Position numbers and translations under genes: made by a program. DNA of 64,000 nt from Odobenus rosmarus divergens (taxonomy: Eukaryota > Chordata > Mammalia > Carnivora > Odobenidae), in contig NW_004450402.1 in the NCBI RefSeq assembly GCF_000321225.1, positions 1,050,043 through 1,114,042 on the forward strand. Direction: 5' to 3'. Position 1 is the stretch's first letter. Each line of letters begins with the position of its first letter. Shown piece by piece: positions 1 through 12,293 of this stretch. The notes beneath the pieces were generated by a model. That model worked only from the letters and a program-made list of their open reading frames with translations. It had not been told where the DNA came from and did no database searches.

Positions 1-724
1 TCCTGGTGTCTTGAGATTCCATGTCCAGTTCATACAGTAAATAGCTAGAAGTACACTCTATGAGTTTTTAGGCCCTGCCTCTCACAGGGCATACCTGGGA
101 GTATTTCAGGATCTAATTTTAAAAATTTAAAAAATCATTTGTAAATTACAAGTCAATTAGTATTTAGATTAAGCATTATAAAGTTAAAAAGCAACTTTCC
201 AATTGTCTTCTATGTAAAAGAATCATAGGAAAGATTTCTAGTCAACCTTCCAGGTTATCTTTGCTTTTCACTGTTTTGAATACACTATTTTACAAGCCTG
301 GAGAGATAGAAATTAATTTGTAGAAAAACTGATAGCTATGCAAATGATTCTTGTCCATAGAAATGCAAAATCTCTCTGGGGGAAGTCCAATTGATTACCT
401 TTCCCCACTGTAGAAAAAGTCAGTTTGGACCTGTTAAGCAAATTCATTTCAGGATTTCTAATGGCCTATACATGCGTTTTACTCTGTGGATTCTCCTTCA
501 AACCATTTTTCTGGTTCCCTAATTAATTAATGAGTTAAATAAAAATTTTGACATATATTTACTTTACATTTCTATGAGAGCCATGATTTTTGCACACATA
601 AAAATATCATTTAATAGCCTGCACCCCATTAAAATAGTTATTTTGGAAAAATACTCAAGGTGATTTTTAGATAAAATCATTTGGTCCTCCACCAGAGAGA
701 TTTTGGATTTCTATGCTATTCTAT
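1..724. other. AT-rich non-coding sequence, nothing recognised
   Basis: I see no coding exon, RNA gene or familiar repeat here. It is either OLFM3 upstream flank or an intron of the long OLFM3 transcript. Confidence 0.4.
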
Positions 725-958
725 TTCAGTTGGTTAAGCGTCTGCCTTCGGCTCAGGTCATGATCCCAGCATCCTGGGATCAAGTCCCGCATCGGGCTCC
801 TTGCTCAGCAGGGAGCCTGCTTCTCCCTCTGCCTGCCGCTTGCCTTGCTGGTGCTCTCTCTCTCTCTCTCTCTCTGATAAATAAATAAATACAATCTTAA
901 AAAAAATTAAAATAAAATAAAATAAAATAAAATAAATAAAAATAATAATAATAAAATT
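725..958 (+). repeat. Can-SINE (SINEC), + strand, with truncated head and (AAAAT)n tail
   Basis: The sequence begins at the CAGTTGGTTAAGCG part of the tRNA-like head, so roughly the first 15-20 bases are missing. The usual 'CTTCGGCTCAGGTCATGATCC' body follows, then a (CT)n run, AATAAATAAATA, and a long AAAAT/AAT tail to about 958. Confidence 0.9.
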
Positions 959-2455
959 AGATCCTGAATGTATTTTTAAAAATCAACTTGCTTTAAAATT
1001 TTCTCTATGACATTTTAAAATTCTTGTGCACACAGAGTACATCTTTTAAAGCCTAGCTCAAGTCTTTTCAAAAGCAATTTAAAAATTTTTCATTTCTCTG
1101 AACTCAGAGCCCTTATGAACCAACAATTTATTCAATAATTGATCTTGCACAGCACTGGGATATATTTGTATGCTATTTAATTTTTCAGATATTAATATCT
1201 GTCTTCTCAGCATGGATGTATAGTTTGTAAATATTGGGACTTTGTATCATCCATAGAATAAGGCTTTATACAGAATAGAAATTTAAATATTTGATTTGAT
1301 GATTTAATTAATTCCCACAATGTCTATGTCTAAAAAAGCTTGCAGGTAATTCATTATCAGAAAAACCAACAATCTTTCTATTAATTAATCACAGAAAAAC
1401 CCAGTGTTCAAAATATAGTACTAAAATTTTTTTACTCTCCCCATGAGTTTTGTGTGGAGTGGACCTCAAATAGATGACCAAGCATGCCTTCTTGACTTGT
1501 TTTTCCTTAATCTAGCTTAGTCTTTTTAAAAATCCATTCTACCCTTCCTCTGGTTCTATCGCTACAAAACCTACAAGGCTCCAGGTTGTAAGCTTTATTG
1601 CAGCTCAAAGTTGCTCAAACTTTTTATTTTTGCTGTCTTAAGACAAAAATTTACCTTAAGATACAAATTAATGAGTATAATTAAGTATAAGGAATAAAAT
1701 TTTATCATTTAAGATTGAGCTTTGGAGGGCCATGATACATTGTAATATGTAATTTTTTTTCTTCCTCCCAAAGCCAACTTTTACCTCCTTGGGACAATAT
1801 CACTTCCATTATGAATGTTTTTCAAGGGTGCTGGAAGTTCCCATTTCAGAAAGTGACTTTAACTTTTTTTAAAAAGTGGGCTGTATATGTGGACAATACA
1901 CCTTTATCATATGGCTTAAATTTGACACATTATTATGTTAACAAAGCTCTCTCCTCTTTATCTTATCAAGATCCTCACTCCAACCTAACAGAGGTGAAAG
2001 TGGGAGAGAAAGAAGATAAAAAGGGAAAAAAATGTTCTTTAACATTGTTATTTTTATTCTCTCAATATATGTTTTAAACATATATTTAAACATTTCTAAA
2101 TGAGTTATTTATTTATGAATTTCCATTCTTAAGGAATATACACAGTCCAAATAGCCCTGACTTTGCATAGCTCTATGAGCACAGATTTCAATTACCATGG
2201 GTTAGTTAAATAACACCAGTCCAACAACATGGTTTAAATTTCATTTACCATGTTGTAATACCTCTAAGTAGTCACATAAAGTTCAATTTGATTCTGCTCT
2301 TTAGTCCACAAATCACTATGTACATAAGATATGTACATCATTAGTGAGTAATCACATCACTTTTTTCAAAGTCTATCAATGGCTGATCACCATCTATCTA
2401 CAATTCAGTTCTCAGCAAAAAAGTGTAGTTGTGCTGCCTCCTTTTTTCCAAGTGA
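959..2455. other. AT-rich non-coding stretch, nothing recognised
   Basis: No repeat family or exon is recognised. An 88-codon open frame at 1811-2077 has no signal of being a gene. Confidence 0.35.
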
Positions 2456-2463
2456 TAAACTCA

Positions 2464-2661
2464 TTTTTTAAGATTTTATTCATTTATTTGACAGAGAGAG
2501 ACACAGCAAGAGAGGGAACACAATCGGGGGGGGGGCAGGGAGAAGGAGAAGCAGGCTTCCCACTGAGCAAGGAGCCCGATGCAGGATTTGATCCCAGGAC
2601 GCTGGGATCACGACCTGAGCCGAAGGCAGAGGCCCAACCAACTGAGCCACCCAGGCATCCC
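2464..2661 (-). repeat. Can-SINE, - strand
   Basis: Reads as TTTAAGATTTTATT then a GAGAGAGACA-rich body then TGAGCCACCCAGGCATCCC, the reverse complement of a SINEC. A short G10 run sits in the body. TAAACTCA at 2456-2463 and 2662-2669 is the target-site duplication. Confidence 0.92.
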
Positions 2662-2880
2662 TAAACTCACATTTTATAAAATGAATAATCAAAAAAGGGA
2701 ATTGGCCAGTAAAGATGAAAGTACAGCAAAGAAATGAAAAGTGATGATGGTAGAAGTAAAATTCAAATGAAGTGACATAAGAAACACTTGATTGTGGCAA
2801 TGTTGACACCATCAGGGCTCAAGAGCAGCCAAGGAAACTTAGTAAAAGTGAACCTGGGGACATCAAGGAAGAAAGTGTTC

Positions 2881-3069
2881 GGTGCACCTGGGTGGCTCAG
2901 TCGTTAAACAACCAGCTCCTGATTTCAACTCAGGTATTGATCTCAGGGTTGTGGGATCGAACCCCATGTTGGGCTCCATCCTGGGCATGGAGCTTGCTTA
3001 AGATTCTCTCTCCCTCTCCCTTTGCACCTCCCTCCCTCCTTCCTTCTCTAATTAGGAAAAAAAAAAAGG
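2881..3069 (+). repeat. Can-SINE, older sub-type, + strand
   Basis: The head is CACCTGGGTGGCTCAGTCG. The body is the older form with GGGTTGTGGGATCGAACCC and GGCATGGAGCTTGCTTAAGA, ending in an A11 tail. Possible target duplication AGAAAGTG at 2870-2877 and 3076-3083. Confidence 0.9.
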
Positions 3070-4413
3070 GCGGGGAGAAAGTGATTGTGATGAAAAGGAA
3101 AAGACTTCCAGAGGAAGTAACATCAGAAAACTTCATATTAAAGCAACTCTGAGAGATATTTTAGGACACTGAATGTGCAAATATCCCCAGAAATTTTGGA
3201 AACCTTTTCAAACTTAGAGAAAGACAATCCTCCAAAGTGTACAAAATATGCTCACTCTCTACCATGTTATACCAGAAGAAAATGTAGGCACTATTCAAAA
3301 TACTCTCAATACTTTTTAAATTATTTTTATAGACATGAGACCCTTTAATTATCAGTGTTTTTTTAAATTACAGTATACTAAGTATATATTAGTTTTACTA
3401 TATTTTTATTTCTCTATACATTTACAGCCAACAGGAAGAAAGTTTTAATGTTTGACAAAAAAGCTTAGAAGCCACAGGAAAATAGTACATTTCCCCATTG
3501 ATTACTGGAATTGTTTTGCACAGATTTAGTTTGCATGTCATTTTTACTCTTACATGCTACCCAGCAAAGTAAGAACTGCCTAATTTCTAACTCTGTACCA
3601 TTCATCCATCAAGCTCCAATTTCTGGTCCCATACACTTATTTACATTATTTAAGTAAGTCCCATTGATTGAACATGTTAGTGGACCCCAGATATTCTTTA
3701 AACCATGGGTTAGGTACCACCATGCTGATCCCTGAAAGACCTGTGACAGTAACTAGAGGTGTTTCCTAAATTTTTGTCCCCATCTGCTTCCTTGCATATA
3801 AAAGGGCACTAAAATGCACAGGTAGCCACCTATCACAATGGAGGAATTTTTTCCCTTCTCTCTCCTTTCTCTTGACTTTCTTCTGATTGATGCTTGTTAT
3901 GAGTTCTCCTCTTAGGACATTTCAATCCTCTTCTTGTACTAAGGTTAATCTGGGGGACAGAATTTTTGAAAAGCAAAAATATAGCTGCAAGAAAAAAAAA
4001 GAGGTACTAGGAATACATAACAAGAACTGAATTTCAAAGTACCTCTTCTTCCATTAACTCTTTTCCAAGTAGAGCTTCCAACCTATTCCTTATCCAGTAC
4101 CTGTGATAAAATATTTGACATAATCTGGGATTTTGTTTCTAAAATATAAATGAAGATGACTTTCATATAAGAATTGTAATGTAAATGTAAAGTGTAAAAA
4201 GACAACCAGTTAAAATGCATGTGTAATTTTTTCTTTCCCTATAGGATCGAAGAGAAAAAAAAAAAGAAATCTATTAGTAGGAGTAGGGCATATTTTTACT
4301 CTCAGTCTGTGTGTCCCCATGGATAATTTATAGTAATGTGATTTAAAAGATTTCAAAAGAACTTTGTATGTTTGTACATGCACACGTAGGGCTTGTAAAA
4401 ACAACCTAGAATT
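3070..4413. other. AT-rich non-coding stretch, nothing recognised
   Basis: No recognisable repeat or exon between two SINEs. Confidence 0.35.
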
Positions 4414-4585
4414 GGAGCACGTGGGTGGCTCAGTTGGGTAAGCATCCAACTCTTTGTTTCATCTCAGGGTTGTGGGATCAAGTGCTGCGCTGGGCTTCAT
4501 GCTGGGCATGGAGCTTGCTTAAGATTCTCTCTCTCCCTCTTCCTCTGCCCCTCCCCCCAACATAAATAAATCTTAAAAAAAAATA
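4414..4585 (+). repeat. Can-SINE, older sub-type, + strand
   Basis: Diverged head (GGAGCACGTGGGTGGCTCAG), then GGGTTGTGGGATCAAG and GCATGGAGCTTGCTTAAGA, a CT-rich zone and ATAAATAAATCTTAAAAA tail. Same older sub-type as the copy at 2881. Confidence 0.9.
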
Positions 4586-4884
4586 GGATTACCTAAAATG
4601 GTCAGAACTCAATTTCATGATAGCACCACGTCGTCTCTAGTGTTTCTCGGTAACTGGTATGCATGTTCAATATGTGGAAAATTTTTTAAAAACTAGAGTT
4701 TCCAAGTCAGAAGGACTCGGGTGAAGCTGAGCAACCTGCTCTTCTAAAAAATGTCTTAGATAATTCTGATATCGATGTATTAAGGACTAAACTTGAAGAA
4801 ATATATAAAAAAAGAGATGTGTCACTATTCTAGTGCAATGTGAATCTAAGGCTGTCTATTAAGATAGAAACATGTAGTTTATGG

Positions 4885-5100
4885 AATTGTATTGCTTGAC
4901 TTCAACACTGACTCCTTCACTTACTGAATGTGTGATCATGTTAAGGCAAAAACTTTCTCTGGGCCTCAGATCCCTCATATATAAAATGGAAACTAAAACA
5001 GAACCTCTTTCAATGGGTTTTGTGAAGATGATGTAAAATAATCCTTCTAAAGGTTTAGCACAATGTCTGGCATATAGGAAATGCTTAAAAGCAATTGATT
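4885..5100 (+). repeat. MIR SINE fragment, + strand
   Basis: The order of landmarks follows the ancient mammalian MIR core: CTTACTGAATGTGTGATCATG, a CTCTGGGCCTCAG segment, TCATATATAAAATGGAAAC, then GTTTAGCACAATGTCTGGCATATAGGAAATGC. It predates the carnivore radiation and is strongly diverged. Confidence 0.75.
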
Positions 5101-5663
5101 CACATTTTTTTTTCCTTTATTTTCTCCACAGGTTCTGCAGATCACCTTCACTGTGTTCCCTGAAGTTCTAATCCCATGTGAGAATGAATTTTAAATGTCC
5201 CTGTATCATGATTGTTAGAGTTAATTTCAAATAATTCTTAATCTCTTCTATATTTGTTCTGTTTGAATTTTAAGAGGAGAGATCTTAATTACTGCTTTCT
5301 TCCAACACCCCCTTCTAAATAGACATCCCTGGTTAACTATTCTATAGGAAATTTGCCTTTATCTAATTGCCTATCTGTGCATCTCCTTGTGGCTCTCACT
5401 ACCCTCTTTGTTCTGCCAAAGGTATGGCTTTGGGGTGGGAAGATTACCTTTTCAGTGGAGTCAGGGTTAAAAGTGTTTTCTTCATTAAGCTAAGTCATGT
5501 GACACTATTAAACTGTTCGATTACTGCAAAAACCTATAATTATATTGGCACACCATATAGGTAAATGCATAGACTATATATTGCACCTCGGTTGATCTTT
5601 TAGGGGCTTAAGTCTTTAAAATCTCTGAATTTTTAACCAAATAAATAAACATACAGTTTATAA

Positions 5664-5709
5664 TGTGTGTGTGTGTATATATATATATATATACACACAC
5701 ATATATATA
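5664..5709. repeat. Compound (TG)n(TA)n(CA)n(TA)n microsatellite
   Basis: Consecutive TG, TA, CA and TA dinucleotide runs make a near-perfect inverted repeat that can fold on itself. It lies in unique AT-rich sequence. Confidence 0.9.
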
Positions 5710-7149
5710 AAACATACATATAATACAAATTATGTATATATAATACATATCAGATATCAAAGACAAACATCAAAAACAAAAAGACAAAGAGAGAAAAGGG
5801 TTTAAATAAATTTGACCAGTGACCTCTCCCAAATTCAGTCATCAGATATTTCCTTCTTCCTTCCATAATGATAAGTGAATAAGGGGAGGCAGAAAGGACA
5901 GAAATGTTTCTCTAGTAAAGTCCATCTTCATGGAAATGCAAGGAGATAGGGGTGAGCAGGACTAATCAATATTCATCTTGGTAATGTGCCACAAATACGC
6001 CGGTAAGGCCCATCAGTTGTTGAAATGTTGACATAAAATGCAAATTTGAGTATAATCAAACTGGCTCATGGCACATGCCCCCTACAGCAGGTTTATATCT
6101 GCTATTTTCTAAACCTGAAAATGATGCAAACTTGCATCTTTGCAACTGAAATTTTGGAGCCCTGCTTGTTACAATATGGCTGGGTTTTACCATACTTCCC
6201 TACCAATTAATTGATAGCTGCCCAACTGGCAGTATATAGTGTATAAAGACATAATAATGGTGCCTGTAAAGCAATTAGTATTAGTATTACATATACAAAA
6301 CCATAAGCAATAACTGAACATCATGACAAAAATACCTGGATTTCCCTACAGGCCACTCTACAGATAGGACTGCTTCAGTACCTTCACTTGGACCTTCGCC
6401 TTTCCCACCAATCCCTAGGATATCTGCAGGCACCAGTAACTGAAGGTTCAACAGGTCTGCAACATACATTTGCTACATATTTTGAATATTCCTTCTGGAA
6501 ATCAGTTTTTTCCCCTAATCAATGCCCTTGAAAGGAAACTCTTAACTAGATGCAATAGCTCGTTATAAGGGAATGCCACATGCCAAATTCCAGAAGCTCA
6601 ACAAAGAAACAAAAGTGATGCCGAAGAAAATAACTAATTAGAAATTCATATCAACAGAAGGTATTACTGTCACATTTTCTGCCACCTTAGCCTACTAGAC
6701 CTTTACCTGTTCCTCCTTCTTACTCTTTTAACTAGTCTTTTGCCTGAAGGAGTTACTGGTCCTGGACAAAAAAGCCCACTTCCTGATACTTTAAGATCAG
6801 GGCTAAGATGAAAAAAGGAAGCATTCTCCTTCACACAGCAGCCTGAAAATAGGTCTTCAGAGTACAAAAAAGAATTTAGAATGCACTTTCCCTAAGGTAT
6901 TTATTTATTTGCATATGGTGGCTTATAATGTTATTAGCATAGTACTGCCCTTCAGCAACTTGGATGACCCGAGATTCTATCACATAAAAAATTACTTCTA
7001 AATGGAAAACTGGTATGTGTGATGTTTGGAAATTCTAATTACTTGAAAGTTAGATGATCGCTATATATTCTTCCCAGTGGTACTTACAAAATTTCACAAG
7101 ATTATTGTTTAAGAAGATCATACCCTAAGGCTCTTGACACTTACCCTTA
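5710..7149. other. Non-coding stretch, nothing recognised
   Basis: No repeat family or exon is recognised. A 60-codon - strand open frame at 6287-6469 has no support. Confidence 0.35.
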
Positions 7150-7940
7150 TTTAATGCATGCAAATTTAATTCTGCTTTCTCCACACATTTATTTTGAAAA
7201 TGTTAAAAAATATACAGAGAAATTCACACCCAGTATTAATATGTTAATGGATTATGGTTGTTTATGGTTTGTAAATACGTATAATATGCATAAAAGAAAT
7301 CAAACATTAGTAATCATGTTGAAATCATTACTTCCCTCTATTCCCAGAGGCACCTGCAATCACTACAGTTTGTTATTTTCCAAACCACCTTATTATATTT
7401 TTCTTATTTATTAGTGTCTACAGATGATAGTAATATTTTTTGCATGTTTTATTTATATAAATTGCATCATCTTGACATATATTTTCAACTTTATTTTTAT
7501 ACTCTTATTTATTTTAGAAATGGATTTATAATATTTTATTTCTTCTTTTCCTATTGAGAAACATTTAGGCAGTTTCTCTAATTTCCCTATTACCATCAAT
7601 TATGCAAAAAAGCATCTAAATGGTCCTTATGCACATGTGTGATACATTCTTTAAAGTATATACAGAGTATTACAAGTTCTGCTTCACAGGCTATGCCCCT
7701 TTTTAACTTTATATTACCTAATTATTTTCCCATTAATTCTCTAGATTGCATTCCATTAGCAGTATATGACCACTACATTTTTTCCCACATCCCAGCTAAC
7801 ACTTAAAATTTTCAGATTCTTACTTTTTCTCAATTTAGGAATATGAAATTTTATCTCATTTTTTAAATTTCATTTTTCTGTTTACTAGTGAAGTTGAACA
7901 TCTTTTCATCTATTTTTATTTTTTAAGTACAGAGTATATA
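7150..7940 (-). mobile_element. Ancient L1 (LINE-1) 3' fragment, - strand
   Basis: Landmarks of an old L1 3' region read in reverse: a 'TTGAGAAACATTTAGGCAGTTT' segment near 7553, CACATCCCAGCTAACACTT near 7788, then ATGAAATTTTATCTCATTTT and GTGAAGTTGAACATCTTTTC near 7890-7910. It is heavily mutated and carries no open frame. Confidence 0.7.
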
Positions 7941-8270
7941 ATCAAATGAAATGTTTCTGCTGCTCTACTTTTTTTTAAAGCAGTCTAACTGGTATTAAGT
8001 ACTCCAGGAAGAGATTTTATTTTAAATAATGTAAACAGAAAATTATAATAAGAAGGTAAGATACCTTCAGCTGTATAATTTGACTGTTATAAGTGATGGA
8101 CTACAGAATTTCTCTCTACATATAAGTAACCCATGTGTTGTTTATTTACCATACTGAAAGATTACATTTGAATTAATTATAATGTAGATTTTTCTGATTC
8201 TATGTCCCTTCATTAACTCAAAGGCAACCCGACTAACAAGCCAACAAATATTTTCCCCACTCTCCCCAAA

Positions 8271-8657
8271 ATGAGTATAACAGATGTGCTTTATGAGTTT
8301 TTTAAATTACTGATAAATCACTTTATGCACAACATTGAAATTTCAATTAACTTACAATTATCCTCTTATCAATTAGGCACACAATTCTTTCAAGTCATCC
8401 CTAAAGTAAGTATTGAAGAAATAGATACTTGGATTCAGAATGAGAACCAAAACGACATCACCTTTGTCAGGGGTCTATGTTTACTAGTAATCCCAGACCA
8501 TCTTAATACACTGTTAGGAATGGAGATGATTAGAAGACTGTCCTATTTTGGTTTCACCCTTTCTTATGAGGGTTTCAGTACTTTAGTGTCTCAGTTCAAA
8601 CTAAAGACAAGATCTGGGGATGGGCGTATAGGAAGGCATTACAGGGTACTACCTTAA
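8271..8657 (+). other. 128-codon open frame with no recognised product
   Basis: This is the longest ATG-to-stop frame in the window. The protein (starts MSITDVLYEF) has no signal peptide, repeat, or family motif that I recognise. A frame of this size is expected about once by chance in 128 kb of double-stranded AT-rich sequence. I do not call it a gene. Confidence 0.15.
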
Positions 8658-8803
8658 TGTTAGAATCTGGAATTTCAATTTGTGTCCCCCTAGCCCTGTG
8701 AGGCTGGCCACCAGAGCTCTGCTAATTTTCTTAGTCTCAAGGTAGCCTCTTCTGAAGGTGGCAGGTTCTCTTAATGGAAAATTGGCCATAAATGCCAAGC
8801 TTG

Positions 8804-8805
8804 TT

Positions 8806-8848
<43 letters not shown>

Positions 8849-8854
8849 TTTTTT
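8804..8854. repeat. (TTTA)n microsatellite
   Basis: About 12 uninterrupted TTTA units. No SINE or L1 body is attached on either side, so it is a free-standing tetranucleotide repeat. Confidence 0.95.
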
Positions 8855-9519
8855 ACTCTCCCAGATTTTGGTCCCATACTTTGGGATTGCCATTTTAGTG
8901 TTCTGAGGCCCTCAAACTGTTGCATTAGTATTTTCCTGGCTCTTCTAGTCATTCTCAGTAAGAGAGCTGGTCCTAATTACCTTGACTTCAGTCCCTAGAA
9001 GTAGAAGTCCTTTGTAATATTGGTGTTTACTTGTAAATATGCAGATCTTCCTTACTTCCTCACCGTCCTTACAAAATTCCTTACCGGATTTTTTTTCTTT
9101 ATCCCTGCTAAATTATATCAAAATCAAAATTCATCTTCAAAATCCTAGCTCAGACTTATTAGTGATTAGTAGAGACACAATGGAGATTTTAAATGAGTAT
9201 ATAAAATAATCCCTTTTGTTACATATTTTCAAATATGGATACCATCAACTTCTTCCCTCCCTGTTAGCACATACAATGTCTTACATTGAGAGATGTGGTC
9301 TAATTATCTTCCCTTTAAATCTAGGCTGGCTTTAGTTACTTGCTCAAACAAACAAAAATACAGCAAATATGACTCTTGGGACTTTTAAGTCTAGGTCATA
9401 AGAATCCTTGAAGTTTCTGCCTAGATATTTTAAAAATACTAGTTCTTGAAATGTCTCTATAATCAAGTGTTAAGAAAAACCTTGAGAAAGAGTACTGGGG
9501 GCCCAAGAAATAATTTCTA
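8855..9519. other. Non-coding stretch, nothing recognised
   Basis: No exon or confident repeat assignment. Confidence 0.3.
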
Positions 9520-10215
9520 GATGAGATGACATTTGGAATGAGATTTAAAAGCAGCAAAAGTATCGTTCGGGGAAAAGAAAAGTTATTAAAGACAGAGGAG
9601 AACACTATTAAGGGAACTACAAGCATTACAGTTTTACTGAATTCAAATTATTGGGACAATGGTTAGAATTGAGACTTAAGAGAAAAACAAGGGGCCATAT
9701 CATGCAGGGCCGTGGATAAGCCATTTTAAAAAGTCCACACTTGGTCATGTAGAAGAGAGGGAGACATTGAAGGCCTTTAATCTGAGAAGTAACTTGGGCA
9801 AATTAGTCTTTAAATCAACAATTTCAGGTCCTGTGTGGATAATAAATTGCAAGTTGAAAGTAGAAGTAAAAGAAATACTGGTGATAAGGCAGGGGAAAGA
9901 AACCACTGTAATCATTCACATGATAGAAAATGAGGTCCTGATCTAGGTATGCACGAAGTGGGATGGATGTACAGATATTATGGGAAAAAAATGGAGAAAA
10001 AATTAACAGAATTTTTGCTGGATTGAATGCAGATGAGGGAGAAATCAAGTGTGATTTCCATGCTTGTTTCTTTGCAATATAGAGAAAATTGTGTTACAAA
10101 CTAATATGATCGAGGAAAAATATTCATTTGAAATATTGAGTTTGAGGTGCCTGCAAGAAATTAAGTTACTGACATCTAGCAAACCTTGGGTATATAAATA
10201 TCATGCATGAAGGAA
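9520..10215 (-). mobile_element. L2 (LINE-2) fragment, - strand
   Basis: Reverse-orientation L2 landmarks occur in order: GAGATGACATTTGGAATGAG, GGCCATATCATGCAGGGCCG near 9693, TTTGCTGGATTGAATGCAGA near 10014, and GAGTTTGAGGTGCCTGCAAG near 10137. It is an ancient, non-functional copy. Confidence 0.75.
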
Positions 10216-10219
10216 TTAG

Positions 10220-10470
10220 GGTCAGAAATTCACTCATTCATTCATTCATTAAATCATTATTGATTAAGTGACTACCAGGTGCCAGGCACTACTCTAGATG
10301 ATTGGATTAGAGCAGAATATCAAACAAAGACCCTTTATTAAATATATTATAATAAAAGAGACAGGCAATAAATAATCTACCTTATAAAAAATAACTTAAA
10401 TAGAGAATGATTGTGGTGATATTTTAGATTGGGTAGTTAGGAGAGGTAGGGGATCTAGATGGAAATGGCT
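10220..10470 (-). mobile_element. L2 3' end, - strand, a separate copy
   Basis: Begins with the (ATTC)n terminus of L2, then the hallmark ACCAGGTGCCAGGCACTACTC, followed by ATAAATAATCTACCTTAT-type sequence. The 3' terminus restarts here right beside the internal L2 segment ending at 10215, so this is a second L2 copy and not a continuation. Confidence 0.8.
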
Positions 10471-10488
10471 TAAAAACAAGCAAGGTAG

Positions 10489-10686
10489 GGGCGCCTGGGT
10501 GGCTCAGTCGGTTAAGCGACTGCCTTCGGCTCAGGTCATGATCCCAGAGTCCTGGGATCGAGTCCCACATCAGGCTCCCGGCTCAGAAGGGAGTCTGCTT
10601 CTCCCTCTCCCTCTGCCCCTCCCCCTGCTCATGGTCTCTCTCTCTCTCTCTCTCAAATAAACAAATAAAATCTTAAAAAAAAAAAA
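10489..10686 (+). repeat. Can-SINE, + strand, intact with perfect target duplication
   Basis: Full head GGGGCGCCTGGGTGGCTCAG, body, (CT)n and AAATAAAATCTTA13 tail. ACAAGCAAGGTAG is repeated exactly at 10476-10488 and 10687-10699, marking a clean insertion into the L2 sequence. Confidence 0.97.
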
Positions 10687-11116
10687 ACAAGCAAGGTAGA
10701 AAAATCACCTCAAGAGAGAATAGAAGAGGGCAAAAAACAAAGTGTGCCAGTACCTTCACAGATCAAGTACATTAGAAAATGAATCAAGTATTATTTCATT
10801 TATCTAAGGAAAGGTGAAAATTTTCTCAAGGGTTCATATAACCTGCTGGATAATCCTTTTATTGTTCTAAAATAATCAAGTCCATCAATGTTAAGTGATA
10901 GGTGAAAGTCCGTATAAGTAACAGAATTTTTTAGCATAATGAAGCATCTCCGTGGTGTTGAAGCAGTGTAACACATCCAAAAGCAATATATCATACGAAT
11001 ATATCATAAAGCAAAAGACTAATACACAAACCAGTCATCTAAAAATATAATCTATTATATAAATAAATATTTAATTTTGTAATATTGGGTATAGATGTTT
11101 TAAAAGTTACATTTTT

Positions 11117-11343
11117 AGAGTGCCTGGGTGTCTCAGTTGATTAAGCCTGGGACTTACAGTTTCGGCTCAGGTCATGATCTCAGGGTCTAGAGATGGAGCC
11201 CTGCTTCACGGTCTGCACTCAGCAGGGAGTCTGCTGGAGAGTTTCTCCTTCTTCCTCTCCCTGTCCCTCTACTCCCCCCCTCCACTCGTGCTCTCTCTTT
11301 AAAATAAATAAATAAATAAACAAACAAATAAATAAAATATTTT
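11117..11343 (+). repeat. Can-SINE, older, first of two stacked insertions
   Basis: Diverged head (AGAGTGCCTGGGTGTCTCAG), a slightly enlarged body, and an AAATAAATAAATAAACAAACAAAT tail. The flanks TTTTAAAAGTTACATTTT occur at 11098-11115 and 11344-11361. It is more mutated than the SINE that follows it. Confidence 0.93.
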
Positions 11344-11361
11344 TTTTAAAAGTTACATTTT

Positions 11362-11555
11362 GGGGACGCCTGGGTGGCTCAGTCGTTAAGCGTCTGCCTT
11401 CGGCTCAGGTCATGATCCCAGGGTCCTGGGATCGAGCCGCATCGGGCTCCCTGCTCCCCGGGAGGCCTGCTTCTCCCTCTCCCACTCCCCCCTGCTTGTG
11501 TTCCTTCTCTCGCTGTGTCCCTCTCTGTCAAATAAATAAATAAAATCTTTTCAAA
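11362..11555 (+). repeat. Can-SINE, younger, second of two stacked insertions
   Basis: Head GGGGACGCCTGGGTGGCTCAG with the 'CCCCCTGCTTGTGTTCC' body and CTCTGTCAAATAAATAAA tail. It starts immediately after the target duplication of the preceding SINE. A third, mutated target copy, AAAAGTTACAGTTTT, follows at 11556-11570. Confidence 0.95.
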
Positions 11556-12089
11556 AAAAGTTACAGTTTTGTTCTAGGTATTATATATGTATACAATTTC
11601 ATTTAAGCTTATTTTCATGCATGCCTCTATAGATAGTACTGGTTAAAATTTGTGTAGTGCTTTATAAATCTCAGAGGAATTTTGTACCCATTGTAGGCAT
11701 AGAGGGCTAACTTTAATTAAATACATAAATATCAAATATTTTCTCATGCATGCACTGAAAAATGTAAAATTTCTAAACCTATGCTATGCATCATATTTTA
11801 TCATTTTGTTCTAAATTTCAGTTACCAATTTAAGTAACAGTAACAATATGAAGTGACTGTGAAGACAAAAGTAGATATACCATTTCCTTTCCATTACAGA
11901 ACTTTTTTGAATAGCTAATGGAAGAGCTTCATGGACTTTCTTACAAGGAAAAATGATGTGTAAATTGCTATGCACAGATAAGATACGGTATGGCCTAAAA
12001 TGTCATCAAATTGATTTTATGAAAATGTATTATAAGGGAGTTTGATTATAAAACAAATGACTAAAAACAATAATCAAAATTCTTTTTAG

Positions 12090-12293
12090 GGGCACCTGGG
12101 TGGCTCAGTCATTAAGCGTCTGCCTTCGGCTCAGGTCATGATCCCAGGGTCCTGGGATCTAGCCCCATGTCCGGCTCCCTGCTCCGCGGGAAGCCTGCTT
12201 CTCCCTCTCCCACTCCCCCTGCTTGTGTTCCTGCTCTCACTATCTCTCTCTCTGTCAAATAAATAAATAAAAATCTTTTTTTATAAAAAAGAG
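12090..12293 (+). repeat. Can-SINE, younger sub-type, + strand
   Basis: Full head GGGCACCTGGGTGGCTCAG, body with CTCCGCGGGAAGCCTGCTTC and CCCCTGCTTGTGTTCC, AAATAAATAAATAAAAATC tail. TTCTTTTTAG at 12080-12089 and 12294-12303 is the target duplication. Confidence 0.96.

Noticed and set aside
8271..8657. 128-codon open frame, longest in the window
   Set aside because: No recognisable domain or signal, and one frame of this length is expected by chance in this much AT-rich sequence.
10489..10560. tRNA gene called from the SINE heads
   Set aside because: The tRNA-like head belongs to Can-SINEs, is diverged, and is joined to a SINE body and tail; no stand-alone tRNA gene is present.
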